Both the position numbers and the translations under genes were made by a program. Positions 1-10,246 of a stretch of DNA of 64,000 nucleotides are shown here, piece by piece. Under the pieces are notes generated by a model. It ran no database searches. It was not told the DNA's origin and saw nothing but the letters and a program-made list of their open reading frames with translations. Positions within the stretch are counted from its first letter, which is position 1. Every line of letters starts with the position of its first letter. The stretch is taken from NCBI GenBank assembly GCA_041744575.1, contig JBGTKP010000046.1:1-64000 (forward strand), in the 5' to 3' direction. This DNA comes from JTS-RE37 sp041744575 (GTDB taxonomy: Bacteria > Bacteroidota > Bacteroidia > Flavobacteriales > Flavobacteriaceae).

Positions 1-948
1 CTTCATGCCGACCTTAAAAACTTATTCCGGGACCGGGGAGACGAATCACCCTATCACCCGGCCTCTGTTACCTATCAGGATAGTGGAGAAACAGTGCATA
101 TCCCGCTTAGGGCGAAGACAAGGGGACATTTCCGGAAGATAGCGGCTAATTGCAAATATCCTCCTATCCTTCTGAATTTCGATTCCATCCATACCCCCGG
201 ACATTCCATTTTTTATGGACAGGATAAATTGAAGCTGGTTACCCCTTGCCGCGGTGATGAGTATCTGGTATATGAATACCTGGTCTACAAAGTGTACAAC
301 CTGGTCACCCCAAAAAGTTTTATGGCCCGACTGGTAAAGGTTGTATACCGGGAAAGCGTAAAGGGCAAGGCCTCAGATCCCTATTATGGGATCTTACTGG
401 AGGATGAAGACCAAATGGCCCGGAGGAATGGCGCGAATAGCATTAAGGCCCAGGGGTTGCGACCGGAGAACACCCAGAAGGAAGATTTCCTGAAGATGGC
501 TGTTTTCCAGTATATGATCGGAAATACGGATTGGTCTATACAGTTCCGGCAGAATATAAAGCTGATTGCACCCCCCAAAAGCCTCCCTTCTGCGGTTCCC
601 TATGATTTTGACCATGCGGGGATCGTCCAGGCACCCTATGCCAACCCTGCACCGGAATTGCGTATGCAATCTACCCGACATCGAAGGTACAGGGGAAACT
701 GCATTCCTGACATGAATGAATTCACCCCGGTCATTGATCAGTTTAACCAATTGAAAGAGGCTATATATTCTGTATATGGTAACAACCCATTGTTGAGCGA
801 GAGTTACAGAAGTCAGACTGTCAACTTCCTTGATAAATTCTATGAAACCATCAACGACCCTGAAGACGTAGTAAAGGCATTCAGCTATCCCTGTGACCGT
901 TCGGGCACAGGGAATGTTGTGATCCAGGGGTTGAAAAAAAATGATTAG
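1..948 (+). CDS. Conserved Bacteroidota protein of unknown function, 5' end cut by the window
   Basis: The frame is open from base 1, so the gene starts upstream; the GTG at 94 is an internal valine, not a start. 315 residues are visible. The sequence has a KTRG-type motif (LRAKTRGHFRKIAANC), a conserved tyrosine-rich stretch near YEYLVYKVYN, and a late YDFDHAG motif after a GNTDWS block. This layout matches a family I recall as widespread, uncharacterised Bacteroidota proteins. The N-D...DFD pattern is loosely like CotH/HipA-type kinase folds, but that is a weak inference. The gene stands alone and ends with TAG at 946-948. No signal peptide can be judged because the N-terminus is missing. 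Confidence 0.75.
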   Translation, partial: LHADLKNLFRDRGDESPYHPASVTYQDSGETVHIPLRAKTRGHFRKIAANCKYPPILLNFDSIHTPGHSIFYGQDKLKLVTPCRGDEYLVYEYLVYKVYNLVTPKSFMARLVKVVYRESVKGKASDPYYGILLEDEDQMARRNGANSIKAQGLRPENTQKEDFLKMAVFQYMIGNTDWSIQFRQNIKLIAPPKSLPSAVPYDFDHAGIVQAPYANPAPELRMQSTRHRRYRGNCIPDMNEFTPVIDQFNQLKEAIYSVYGNNPLLSESYRSQTVNFLDKFYETINDPEDVVKAFSYPCDRSGTGNVVIQGLKKND

Positions 949-1255
949 ATCAACAATATATGCTTTTCAGCATGCTGGCCTTAATCGGCATAATGAACGA
1001 TTTCAAATTTCTCATATAAGTCTTGTGGCAGGCCATTGGGTCAAGGTGCCTGGCATTCAAGATGTCCAGTGCCAGAAAAAGAAACAGTATAATCAGGGTA
1101 TTTTTCAGCCATCAGATGAATACCGGAAATAGTAGGATTCAGAATACAAAACACCTTTAATTTATAAATTGTAACTACACCATACATTTATTGAAAAGGT
1201 CAACATCCCATCCATGATTATTTAGAATCAGTTGCTTGTAAATTGGCGCTAACAA

Positions 1256-2812
1256 TCATCTCAACCAGCCCTCCCTATCCAAGCTCCTGTACTGAATGGC
1301 TTCGGCGATATGATCTCCTTTGATAGCGGTTGATCCGCCAAGGTCGGCTATGGTCCGTGCTACTTTGAGAATACGGTCATAGGCTCTTGCAGATAGATTC
1401 AGGCGTTCCATGGCGTTTTTCAGAAGGGATTTGGAGGCTTCATCCAAAGTACAATACGCCCTGACCTGCCTGCTCCCCATCTGTGCATTGTAATGGATAC
1501 CGAGCCCACTTCCGGAGGTCGTGACAGCATCCGCAAATCGCATGGTTTGAACTTCCCTTGCCCGCGTGACACGTTCCCGTATCACCAGGCTCCCCTCCCC
1601 TTTGCGTTCTTCAGATAATTTCTCGAATGGTACCGGGGTGACTTCTATATGGATGTCGATACGGTCGAGTAACGGGCCCGATATTTTTCCCAGATACCGC
1701 TGCATTTCTATGGGTGACGAGCTAACTGGGGCATCCGGGTCATTGAAATATCCCCCCGGGCTCGGATTCATGCTGGCGACCAACATGAAACTGCTTGGGT
1801 AGGTCACTGTAAACTTGGCCCTCGAAATAGTGACTTCCCTGTCCTCCAGTGGCTGGCGGAGCACTTCGAGAACACCGCGTTTAAATTCAGGTAATTCATC
1901 CAGAAAAAGGACCCCATTGTGAGATAAAGATATTTCTCCCGGTTGCGGATAGGTACCCCCTCCTACCAGTGCAACATCACTAATAGTGTGATGTGGACTT
2001 CTGAACGGTCGCTGACTCATAAGGCCCATATTCCTGATCTTACCAACCACACTATGGATCTTGGTGGTTTCCAGTGCCTCGTTCAAAGTCATTGGTGGCA
2101 GGATCGATGGCAACCGCTTGGCAAGCATGGTTTTACCGGCACCCGGTGGGCCAATCAGGATAATGTTGTGCCCTCCGGCTGCCGCAATTTCCATACATCT
2201 CTTGATACCCTCCTGGCCCTTCACATCAGAAAAATCAAATTCAGGAAATTCCAGGGATTTTTGAAATTCTGCCCTGACATCCAGCGTGGTTCTGTCCAAA
2301 GGCCTTCCCTTATCAAAAAAATCGATCACTTTTTTAATGTTATCCACCCCATAGACGATAAGGTCCTCAACAATGGCGGCTTCCCTGGCATTATCCATCG
2401 GCAGAATAAATCCCTTAAATCCTTCCTGTCTGGCCTTTATAGCAATAGGCAAAGCCCCTTTGATCGGCTGCAGGCTTCCATCAAGGGATAATTCCCCCAT
2501 AATGATATAGCGGTCAAGACCGTCTGATTTTATCTGACCCGAGGCTGTCAGGATGCCCAGGGCCAATGTCAGATCATAGGCAGATCCTTCTTTCCGGAGA
2601 TCGGCCGGAGCCAGATTCAGAGTGATCTTCTTCCCCGGAATTCTATATCCATTATTTTTAAGGGCGGCCGCGATTCTGAAATTGCTCTCCTTTATGGCGT
2701 TATCCGGCAATCCAACCAGATGGTACCCAACCCCTGAATCCACGTTTACTTCGGCAGTTATTGTGGTGGCTTCAACCCCAAAAACCGCACTTCCATATAC
2801 CTTCGTAAGCAT
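1256..2812 (-). CDS. yifB: YifB/ComM family Mg-chelatase-like AAA+ ATPase
   Basis: 518 residues, the normal length of the family. The N-terminal ~170 residues form the Lon-protease-like ChlI domain (start MLTKVYGSAVFGVEA). A Walker A GPPGAGKT lies at residues 221-228, a Walker B LFLDELPEF follows around 310, and the C-terminal Mg-chelatase helical domain carries the sensor region. In Vibrio and Haemophilus the homologue ComM is a hexameric helicase driving branch migration of incoming single-stranded DNA during natural transformation. A role in recombination is therefore likely, but is inferred here from family membership. The ATG at 2812 is the natural start because the conserved N-terminus begins there. 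It is convergent with the gene at the left edge; no operon partner is visible. Confidence 0.95.
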   Translation of the reverse strand: MLTKVYGSAVFGVEATTITAEVNVDSGVGYHLVGLPDNAIKESNFRIAAALKNNGYRIPGKKITLNLAPADLRKEGSAYDLTLALGILTASGQIKSDGLDRYIIMGELSLDGSLQPIKGALPIAIKARQEGFKGFILPMDNAREAAIVEDLIVYGVDNIKKVIDFFDKGRPLDRTTLDVRAEFQKSLEFPEFDFSDVKGQEGIKRCMEIAAAGGHNIILIGPPGAGKTMLAKRLPSILPPMTLNEALETTKIHSVVGKIRNMGLMSQRPFRSPHHTISDVALVGGGTYPQPGEISLSHNGVLFLDELPEFKRGVLEVLRQPLEDREVTISRAKFTVTYPSSFMLVASMNPSPGGYFNDPDAPVSSSPIEMQRYLGKISGPLLDRIDIHIEVTPVPFEKLSEERKGEGSLVIRERVTRAREVQTMRFADAVTTSGSGLGIHYNAQMGSRQVRAYCTLDEASKSLLKNAMERLNLSARAYDRILKVARTIADLGGSTAIKGDHIAEAIQYRSLDREGWLR

Positions 2813-2980
2813 GAAATTTTTTCCTTAAAAGCTGGGAATTAACATCATGACCACAAGACGACATTGAAGTCCGTCTTTCGATCAGAATGTCCTTGACATA
2901 CCCGTAAAGATCTATCGAGTTCCTGAAATCCACTTTCAGTAAAATGAAAACAAGCCGGCAATGACCTTAAATGGAAGCGC

Positions 2981-5374
2981 CTAAGGGACCGGCAGGAAGG
3001 TCAGTCGCGATTCCGCATGGGTCCGGATCTCCTTTTCATTTAGCATCATTTTGCGAAATTTACCCTGGTGATAGAGGACGGCCTGATCTTCATAATGAGA
3101 ACTGAACGGATTTCCGGATTGCCCGGTTGGCAATATACTCAGGCTGTTCTCAAGATCGGAATAATCAATGACACGTCTGGTGGAAGGACCTGAACTCACA
3201 TCATAATGCGCTGATTCCGAATAATCAAAAGACATATTATTAATTACCTCACGAGAGCCCTCCACAGGAAAAGGACCGACATTGAAGAAAGTTCTAAGGC
3301 TGGCAATATTTCCAATGGGATGCCTGTGTTCCAAGGTATGTACCTTGTCCCAGGTCCATTTTTCAGGATCCTCCCCCAAGTCTCTGTTAAGCGCCTCAAC
3401 CGCTTTTAAAAATGAACTGTTCACCACCTCCTTTTTGCCTTCCTCTACCCGCTTTGTGCTCTTATTGTCCCACCAAACCGAATAGGTCTTCCGTGCCATG
3501 GGCTCAATGATCTCTTTGTGAAAATGTGTTTTTAGAAATTGGAAAAATCGTTCCTCTCCCATTTCGTCATAAAACGTGTCTTTCAGAAAGTAGTATATCC
3601 ATTTATGGAAAACGGTAGCCGCAATGCTCTTAAGCGGATAGTCACCCTTCCAGGAGGTGAGTGCGTCCAGTACTTTTGCCTGCTGATCAGTAAGCGTGAT
3701 GACATCAATCTGTCTGGCCAGGTCGGATACAATGGCCGTATTCACTGTCGATTTCATATCCAACATCATTTCTGCGGTAGCTGCTTTGTCCCAATCATTC
3801 TTACCGGTAAGTAACTTTACAATTCTTGCCACCCGGTTTTCCGGAAGGTAATATCCGGGATATAACCTTCCCGCAACAGAATCTGGCTGACTGTTGGCAG
3901 AATAGACAAACTGACTAGTTGGGTTGACTTCATGCGGGTTGTCAGAAAAGTCGAGATGGCGGACAGGTTCGTTCTTTGAATCAGAACCATCGAGGATGAA
4001 CCGCGTATCTGTACTGTCTGACATCAGGTATAGTTTAGCAGCAGCCCACCATGCTATATTGCCCTTTGCATCACCATACATCATATTCAGTCCTGGTGCG
4101 GCAATCAAAGAGATGGAGCTCCTGAAATCGGCCAGGTCTTTGGCATGGCTTATCCCATATAGTGCATCCATCAATTTGTTTTCAGTTTTTGTATAAACCC
4201 ATGACATTCCTATCGCCCGGGAAGTGTTCAACTGTTCGAACAGGTCATTCATCACGGGTCCATGCCTCGATTTCCTATACGAAAATGATACTGGTTCCTG
4301 CCCTTTCACCACAATGGTTCTGCTCTTATTTTCAAACGTCTCCCACCCGTTGTCCGTACGGTATCTGGTGGTGTCAGAAGGATCGATCTCCTCGTAGTAA
4401 AAATCCAGATCGTCATTCTCAAACATGGTCATCCCGTACGCCAGGTTCCGGTCGTGGCCCAATAAAGGAAACGGAATTCCTGCCAGGTGATATCCATATT
4501 TTTCATAGCCGGGGCTGACAACATGAGCTTCATACCATACCGAAGGTTGTGCGAATCCGATATGCGGGTCATTGGCAAGGATCACTTTTCCATTCCGGGT
4601 TTTTTCAGGTCCAATTACCCAGCTATTACTTCCAATAAATTGAGGCAAGGGAAGATTGGCAAGGGCGGTATGGGTGAGCGCGGTCAGGTCGGCGGCTCCA
4701 TTCTTCGCCTGGTCTGTTATCATGTCCGCACTCACATTCAGACTATCCATAGAATTACTTAAATCCCGCAGATATTCAACGCCCAGGCTATCCCGAATGT
4801 GGGTGAGCAAAGGATCCGTTTTTTGTGCCATGGCAAAACTGAAACCCATGTATCCGATAGAATTCAATATATCCCGAAGACCGAAGGATCGCTTTTTTAT
4901 TCCCGTCAGATAGAATTCAATGGGTGTCGGCCCTTCCTCCACAAATTGATTGACCCCATCAAGGTAGGCTTGGGAAAGGCGAATCATCGGAGCGGCTTTA
5001 TCTATATTCGCCAGGGTACGCGACGTCGCCTCGTCAATTTCCATGGCCAGAAACATTTTGTCAGTAGGGATCAGATCTTTTCCAAAAACCTCAGAAAGTC
5101 CTCCGGCCGCAACACGACGCATGAGTTCCATTTGCCAAAGCCTGTCCTGGGCATGAACATATCCAAGGGCCCGGAAAGCATCTTCCTCTGTACCCCCATA
5201 AATATGGGGAATCCCATACGTATCGAACATCACCTCTACCTTGTCGGTTAGTCCGTTTAAATGTTTTTCACCTTCGTAATCCGGCTTCAGACTCTGGATG
5301 AAAATAAATCCGGCGATAGCAAGGATGACAATCAGGACGAGCAGTGTAAGCAAGACCTTTTTAAATTTTCCCAT
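2981..5374 (-). CDS. Penicillin acylase family Ntn-hydrolase, membrane anchored
   Basis: 797 residues from the preferred ATG at 5374. A longer open frame reaches 5488, but only the 5374 start puts a basic segment and a ~22-residue hydrophobic helix (MGKFKKVLLTLLVLIVIL...) at the N-terminus. Family members are made as one chain that cleaves itself before a serine, which becomes the nucleophile of the beta chain. The GSNSW motif places that serine at about residue 249. The alpha-chain motif YGIPHIYGGT and the beta-chain NDPHIGF block are also present. The family hydrolyses amide bonds of penicillins, cephalosporins or acyl-homoserine lactones. The substrate here cannot be read from sequence; periplasmic quorum-signal or peptide amide hydrolysis are both possible. 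Confidence 0.9.
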   Translation of the reverse strand: MGKFKKVLLTLLVLIVILAIAGFIFIQSLKPDYEGEKHLNGLTDKVEVMFDTYGIPHIYGGTEEDAFRALGYVHAQDRLWQMELMRRVAAGGLSEVFGKDLIPTDKMFLAMEIDEATSRTLANIDKAAPMIRLSQAYLDGVNQFVEEGPTPIEFYLTGIKKRSFGLRDILNSIGYMGFSFAMAQKTDPLLTHIRDSLGVEYLRDLSNSMDSLNVSADMITDQAKNGAADLTALTHTALANLPLPQFIGSNSWVIGPEKTRNGKVILANDPHIGFAQPSVWYEAHVVSPGYEKYGYHLAGIPFPLLGHDRNLAYGMTMFENDDLDFYYEEIDPSDTTRYRTDNGWETFENKSRTIVVKGQEPVSFSYRKSRHGPVMNDLFEQLNTSRAIGMSWVYTKTENKLMDALYGISHAKDLADFRSSISLIAAPGLNMMYGDAKGNIAWWAAAKLYLMSDSTDTRFILDGSDSKNEPVRHLDFSDNPHEVNPTSQFVYSANSQPDSVAGRLYPGYYLPENRVARIVKLLTGKNDWDKAATAEMMLDMKSTVNTAIVSDLARQIDVITLTDQQAKVLDALTSWKGDYPLKSIAATVFHKWIYYFLKDTFYDEMGEERFFQFLKTHFHKEIIEPMARKTYSVWWDNKSTKRVEEGKKEVVNSSFLKAVEALNRDLGEDPEKWTWDKVHTLEHRHPIGNIASLRTFFNVGPFPVEGSREVINNMSFDYSESAHYDVSSGPSTRRVIDYSDLENSLSILPTGQSGNPFSSHYEDQAVLYHQGKFRKMMLNEKEIRTHAESRLTFLPVP

Positions 5375-5555
5375 AGCCTTTGTTAGTAGAAGATACTTCC
5401 CCCCTTTTTTAAGAATCCACGGATGGTCTCCTATACTGAAATTAAGGTATCTGCAAATTATAATAGCCAGACGATGATCCCTGATCAAAGCAGGCAGTGG
5501 TTGAAATATCCCTAATAATAAAGATACACAGTTTTAATTGGAAGTTATCGGGAGA

Positions 5556-7541
5556 TTATTTCAAGGCAGTTCCGGCAGCCGCCCTATGCCTGGTCAAACC
5601 CTGGAGCAGCCATTCCTTATATTCATCACTTCCTGCATTCTGAATGGTGCCGTTCAGCAGTTCAAGATCTGGTGATAAAAGGACATAATAAGGTTGCGAA
5701 ACTGCTCCAAAGTTGAGGACCTGAAAAGTTCCCCACTTTTGGCCTATGGTGGTAATCTCCTTGACGCGGCCTGATGGCATCCGGTAATTGAATTGTTCAC
5801 CCACTGGCAGGTCTTTACGATCATCCACATAAAGCGATATCAGGATATAATCTTCCTTCAGAATGGGATAAATATCCGGCTCGCTCCAGACATTTTCCTC
5901 CATTTTACGGCAATTGACACAGGCCCAGCCCGTAAAATCAAGCAGGATGGGTTTCCCTGACTCCCGTGCATACGCCAGGCCCTTCTCAAAATCCTTAAAG
6001 CAATCGATTCCCAAAGGGCAGTCACTTTTTTGTGGCAGAACACTATAGAAATCCGGAGGAGGAAAGCCACTCAACAACTTCAGATGCGTCACTTTGAAAA
6101 GTCCGAGGATCAGATAAAGAGTACATATGGCCGACAGGAAACCAGCCACTTTTCGAAAACGCGATTTGTTTACAGGACCGCGCCAGAGGGAGGCCGGAAT
6201 TCCAAGCAGGTAAAGGGTCAGGAGCAGGGACAGGATGATCCAGGCTCCCAGAAAAATCTCCCTCTTGAATAGTCCCCAATTTCCAACCAGGTCGGCATTG
6301 GAAAGAAATTTCAATGCAAGGGCGAGTTCAACAAACCCCAGGCAGACTTTTATCGTTGTCATCCATTCCCCGGATTTAGGCAAGGAATTCAACCAGGCCG
6401 GGAACATAGCGAACAGGCCGAATGGCAGTGCAAGGGCGACACCAAAACCTAACATGCCGGCAGACAAATTGGTGGCTACATCGCCTTCTGCCAGTGTCGT
6501 GCTTCCCAAAAGACCGCCAAGGATAGGGCCGGTACAGGAGAAAGACACTATGGCCAGGGTAAGTGCCATGAAAAAAATACCCGGCAATCCACCCACTCGT
6601 GTGGAAGCCGCATCCATCTTATTGGCCCATGAAGTCGGGAGGGTAAGTTCGTAGTAACCAAAAAAGGAAAACGCGAAGATGACAAAAATCAGAAAAAAGA
6701 AAATATTCACCCAGATGTTCGTAGCAATGGTGTTAAGTATCTGTGAATCGACCGAGTCGAACAGGTGGAAGGGGAGGCTGAGCAAAAAATAAATCACGAT
6801 AATAAAAAACCCATACATCAATGCATTTGCCAGACCCCTGGACCTGTACTGGGAATGTTTGGTAAAAAAGGCCACCGTGAGCGGGATCATCGGAAATACA
6901 CAAGGAGTGAATAATGCGATAATGCCTCCGACAAGACCAAGGCCGAAAATCATCCACAAACTGGAATCGCTGTCAGGTACCGCATCACTACCGCTATTGA
7001 GGAGTTCCGTATTCCTCAGGTCCAGTTTCAAACGATTTCCAAGCATCAAACTCTTCTCATCAACGTCCACCGTTGCCTCTATTGGACCTCCCTCCTCTAA
7101 CACAAACACAAAAGTCTCGTCTTTTGGAATACACACCTCCTTGCACACCTGGTAAAACAATTGCACAGTTATCTGTTTCACTGAAGGGCGGAGTAATTTA
7201 ATTTTCTGGGTGAAAACTGCTTCCTTCTTGAAAAAAGTTTCGTCAACTCCGAAGATGTCATTGTACTCGGTAAGTGTTTGACTTTCTTCAGCGGGGCCCT
7301 GAAGTTCATAGTCCTCCCCTGCTTTCCCATAGGTGAAGACACTCGGTAAGGATCCGCCTTCTGCAGTGTGCTGGGAATATACGTGCCACCCGTCCAGAAT
7401 ATCGCCCTTCAGTACCAGGGTTATTTCTCCCTCAGCTCCTTTTTGAACCTGTTGGGACCAGGTCACAGGCTCATCCTCAAATTGCGCCAGGCCGGAAAAT
7501 GTCATTAAGAATAAAAGCAGGAAATAGGTATATTGCTTCAT
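5556..7541 (-). CDS. dsbD: Thiol:disulfide interchange protein DsbD-like (membrane reductant conduit)
   Basis: 661 residues in three parts. A signal peptide (MKQYTYFLLLFLMTFSGLAQ) leads into an N-terminal immunoglobulin-like DsbD domain with a C-K-E-V-C pair (residues about 130-140). Then comes a polytopic CcdA-type membrane core beginning with FTPCVFPMIPL and containing SFSCTGP, the two membrane cysteines that relay electrons. A C-terminal thioredoxin-like domain has W-A-C-V-N-C at about residues 536-541. DsbD passes electrons from cytoplasmic thioredoxin to periplasmic partners such as DsbC or cytochrome c maturation factors. The start codon overlaps the 3' end of tilS by 4 bp (ATGA), so the two are translationally coupled. 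Cys residues of all three modules are conserved, so it should be active. Confidence 0.93.
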   Translation of the reverse strand: MKQYTYFLLLFLMTFSGLAQFEDEPVTWSQQVQKGAEGEITLVLKGDILDGWHVYSQHTAEGGSLPSVFTYGKAGEDYELQGPAEESQTLTEYNDIFGVDETFFKKEAVFTQKIKLLRPSVKQITVQLFYQVCKEVCIPKDETFVFVLEEGGPIEATVDVDEKSLMLGNRLKLDLRNTELLNSGSDAVPDSDSSLWMIFGLGLVGGIIALFTPCVFPMIPLTVAFFTKHSQYRSRGLANALMYGFFIIVIYFLLSLPFHLFDSVDSQILNTIATNIWVNIFFFLIFVIFAFSFFGYYELTLPTSWANKMDAASTRVGGLPGIFFMALTLAIVSFSCTGPILGGLLGSTTLAEGDVATNLSAGMLGFGVALALPFGLFAMFPAWLNSLPKSGEWMTTIKVCLGFVELALALKFLSNADLVGNWGLFKREIFLGAWIILSLLLTLYLLGIPASLWRGPVNKSRFRKVAGFLSAICTLYLILGLFKVTHLKLLSGFPPPDFYSVLPQKSDCPLGIDCFKDFEKGLAYARESGKPILLDFTGWACVNCRKMEENVWSEPDIYPILKEDYILISLYVDDRKDLPVGEQFNYRMPSGRVKEITTIGQKWGTFQVLNFGAVSQPYYVLLSPDLELLNGTIQNAGSDEYKEWLLQGLTRHRAAAGTALK

Positions 7542-8845
7542 TCGTGTAGTGTTACCTTTAAAATATGCCGGGTATCATTTCTCACCCTGAACCTTTTATC
7601 GGCTCTGTGCCCAATGATCCATACAATCTCCCCTCCGGAACAGAGAATCCACTGGTCTTCTTTGGAAATTTTATCAAATTTCTCATCCTTGAAATACTTG
7701 GAAACCTTTTTCTTCCCATGCATTCCAAGGGGATAAAAATAGTCTCCTTTTTTCCATTTTCTCACCACCATCTCCTTGTTTAACGTTTCTTTATCAGCAT
7801 ATAGTATGCATGGCGAGGTCTGCTCCATGCGTACCACCTCCTCTACCTTCAGTCCTAAAGGAAGTTCGGACGGCAGATTTGTAAATGAAAATGCATATAC
7901 CTTCTGTTCCTCCGCCCTTAATTCCAATAAAAGCAATTTTCCCCTGTCTTTTATCAGCCTGTGGCTACCGGAAACGATTTCCTTACCACTCATTGCCTTC
8001 AAAAGCAAAGCCACGTCCTCCCATTCCCGAAAACCATATTCCCTGAACAACGCATAGACATAGGGATTTAAGGGATGGAGTTTCTGCAGGGCGATTACAT
8101 CTATCTCTATATGTCCCTTTTTAGTTGTAAACAAGCGGCTTTTTAACTTCGCAATATGGACACCGAGTACCTCGCTACTCCCTTTAAGGTGATCACAAGT
8201 TTTTACGAAATTCAGAAGAAAAACAGGATGCAATTCTTTTAATTTGGGAACGATTTCATGCCTGATCCTGTTGCGCAGGTATTTTGATTCACGATTAGTG
8301 CTGTCTTCCCGCCATGAAAATCCCTGGGCAATTGCATAGCCCTCAATTTCATTTCTCGAAAAACGGAGCAAAGGACGGGCAACTCCTTCCAAATTTTCAG
8401 GCATTCCTAGGAGTCCGTCAAGGCCTGTGCCCCTGGAAAGATTGATCAGGAAGGTTTCGAGGGCATCATCAGCATGGTGTGCTGTGACCAGGGTCCCTAT
8501 CCCGTTGTCTTTCATCAGATCCCTGAACCAGGTATAGCGAAGTTGTCTCGCCACCATCTGGACAGAGCCTTTTAATTCTTGCATGTCCGAAACAGGATCA
8601 AACTGTTTCAGATTTACCTTTTTGTCCAATTGTCCCGCCAGCGCAAGAACAAATTTTTCATCCTCATTACTTTCTTCCCCCCTCAAATGGAAATTGCAGT
8701 GGGCCAATTCAAAATCGAGTTTCAGTGAATGGCATAAATGAGTAAGGACCACGCTGTCAATACCGCCACTGCAGGCAAGCAGGAAAGGGGATCCAACCAA
8801 ATCCGGAAAATTATTGATCAGATGTTCTTTGAATTCTGGCAGCAT
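7538..8845 (-). CDS. tilS: tRNA(Ile)-lysidine synthase TilS
   Basis: 435 residues. The PP-loop ATP-binding motif SGGIDS is at residues 26-31 (family SGGxDS), followed by the HCNFHLRG block, the TAHHADDALETFLINLSRG block and NRIRHEIVPKL, all diagnostic of TilS. It modifies cytidine 34 of the tRNA(Ile) CAU anticodon to lysidine, changing both codon reading and charging; the gene is essential in most bacteria. The C-terminal domain (KKVSKYFKDEK, then WILCSGGEIVWIIGHRAD) is present, so the protein is full length. ATG start at 8845. It overlaps dsbD by 4 bp downstream. Confidence 0.97.
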   Translation of the reverse strand: MLPEFKEHLINNFPDLVGSPFLLACSGGIDSVVLTHLCHSLKLDFELAHCNFHLRGEESNEDEKFVLALAGQLDKKVNLKQFDPVSDMQELKGSVQMVARQLRYTWFRDLMKDNGIGTLVTAHHADDALETFLINLSRGTGLDGLLGMPENLEGVARPLLRFSRNEIEGYAIAQGFSWREDSTNRESKYLRNRIRHEIVPKLKELHPVFLLNFVKTCDHLKGSSEVLGVHIAKLKSRLFTTKKGHIEIDVIALQKLHPLNPYVYALFREYGFREWEDVALLLKAMSGKEIVSGSHRLIKDRGKLLLLELRAEEQKVYAFSFTNLPSELPLGLKVEEVVRMEQTSPCILYADKETLNKEMVVRKWKKGDYFYPLGMHGKKKVSKYFKDEKFDKISKEDQWILCSGGEIVWIIGHRADKRFRVRNDTRHILKVTLHE

Positions 8846-8928
8846 GTGATAAAGGTAAAAATAAAAGGCCTCGAAAGGTCGACTAACAGGGTAAGCGCAA
8901 ATTTCGGATTTTCGTCTGGAACCTGGCG

Positions 8929-10245
8929 TTATTCCAGATAATTGCTTTCAAGTACTTCGCGCATCGCTCTGGCTTTCACCAGACATTCCTCATATTCCTT
9001 TTCCGGCTCTGATCGGGCCGTAATGGCACTACCTACCGAAAAGGAGACATATTTACTGGCTTCATTATACAGGATGCTGCGGATGACCACATTGAAATCA
9101 AAGTCGTTTTCAGGGGTAATGTAGCCCAAAGCGCCACTATACGCCCCTCTTTTGGTCATTTCGTATTCCTCAATGATTTTCAGGGCTGCAAATTTAGGGG
9201 CTCCGGTCATACTTCCCATTGGGAAAGCTTCCATCAGCAATTGTATCGGGTTCATATCCCGCCTTATCCTTGCGATGACCGTAGAAACGAGTTGATGTAC
9301 CTGTCTATAGGTCCTGACCTGACAGAGTTCTGTTACCTGCACACTGCCACGAACGGCACTTTTAGACAGATCATTTCGTACCAGATCCACTATCATGATG
9401 TTCTCAGCCCGTTCTTTCGTACTACGTAGTAAAGACGTCCTGTACCTGGCATCCATATTCTTAAAACGCGACCTTTTGGCCGTACCTTTTATGGGTTGTG
9501 AGATCAACAAATCCTCTTTTTTTTTCAGGAACCTCTCAGGAGAGGCGCAAAGCAAATAAAAATGGTCCAGCCTGAAAAAAGCTGCAAAAGGAGTCTGAGA
9601 GATATGATTCAGACGGTTATAGGTTTTCCAGGGATCCAAAACCGTATTTTCCAAAAAGAATTCCTGGCAGAAATTGGCTTCATAGATATTTCCCCGGTGA
9701 ATATGCTCAAGAATATGCCTTACCCTGGAGTAATAGGCTTGTCTTGGCATTCGCATCCGTAACCGCGCCTGCTCCCCCCGGCCGGTATTTAAACCTTTCT
9801 CCTTTGCCGGATCCAATTCCGTGATTCTTTGAAAATCACTTTGTATTTCCCCGGCCACTTTTTTCAGGTACATAAAGTCCACCCGGTCCGAGGTGATTCT
9901 GATCACCTTCCTGGGTTGGAAAAAACACAGGTCGGGAAATTTTAGGCCGTCAGTATTGTCTGATGTCAGCGATTCCAGGTCATTTTTCATATCATAACCA
10001 ATGTAACCAACAAGCCAATCGGAGGTCTTTTTATGGTATTCCCTCAATGCCCTGAATCCTGCTGAATGACTAGCAACCAGCGATGTTTCTGCGTCCACTG
10101 CGAGCAATACCTCAAGGGAACCATAAGGATCCGGATGATTATTGCTGTCCAGCCATACCGCTTCCTTATATCCGCCAGCCCAATTCAACAGCCGGAGTTT
10201 AAATCCTGGCTTGTCAGCCAATGTAAAGGATTGATGTGTGCGCAA
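8929..10245 (-). CDS. pabB: Aminodeoxychorismate synthase component I (PabB)
   Basis: 438 residues of the chorismate-binding family. Landmarks are GNIYEANFCQEFF, the PIKGTAKR motif, SMTGAPK and GALGYITPENDFDFNVVIRS, the last two being part of the chorismate/Mg site. With a glutamine amidotransferase (PabA) it makes 4-amino-4-deoxychorismate for folate. The start is TTG (10243-10245), one base after the TAG of the upstream gene. I keep it because the encoded MRT... N-terminus is what flavobacterial homologues show and no nearby ATG fits. Anthranilate synthase component I (TrpE) is the main alternative, but the length and the absence of a trp operon favour PabB. Confidence 0.88.
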   Translation of the reverse strand: MRTHQSFTLADKPGFKLRLLNWAGGYKEAVWLDSNNHPDPYGSLEVLLAVDAETSLVASHSAGFRALREYHKKTSDWLVGYIGYDMKNDLESLTSDNTDGLKFPDLCFFQPRKVIRITSDRVDFMYLKKVAGEIQSDFQRITELDPAKEKGLNTGRGEQARLRMRMPRQAYYSRVRHILEHIHRGNIYEANFCQEFFLENTVLDPWKTYNRLNHISQTPFAAFFRLDHFYLLCASPERFLKKKEDLLISQPIKGTAKRSRFKNMDARYRTSLLRSTKERAENIMIVDLVRNDLSKSAVRGSVQVTELCQVRTYRQVHQLVSTVIARIRRDMNPIQLLMEAFPMGSMTGAPKFAALKIIEEYEMTKRGAYSGALGYITPENDFDFNVVIRSILYNEASKYVSFSVGSAITARSEPEKEYEECLVKARAMREVLESNYLE

Positions 10246-10246
10246 T

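Noticed and set aside
941..1132. 63-codon open frame overlapping the 3' end of the first gene
   Set aside because: No family resemblance and it overlaps a better-supported gene; likely chance.
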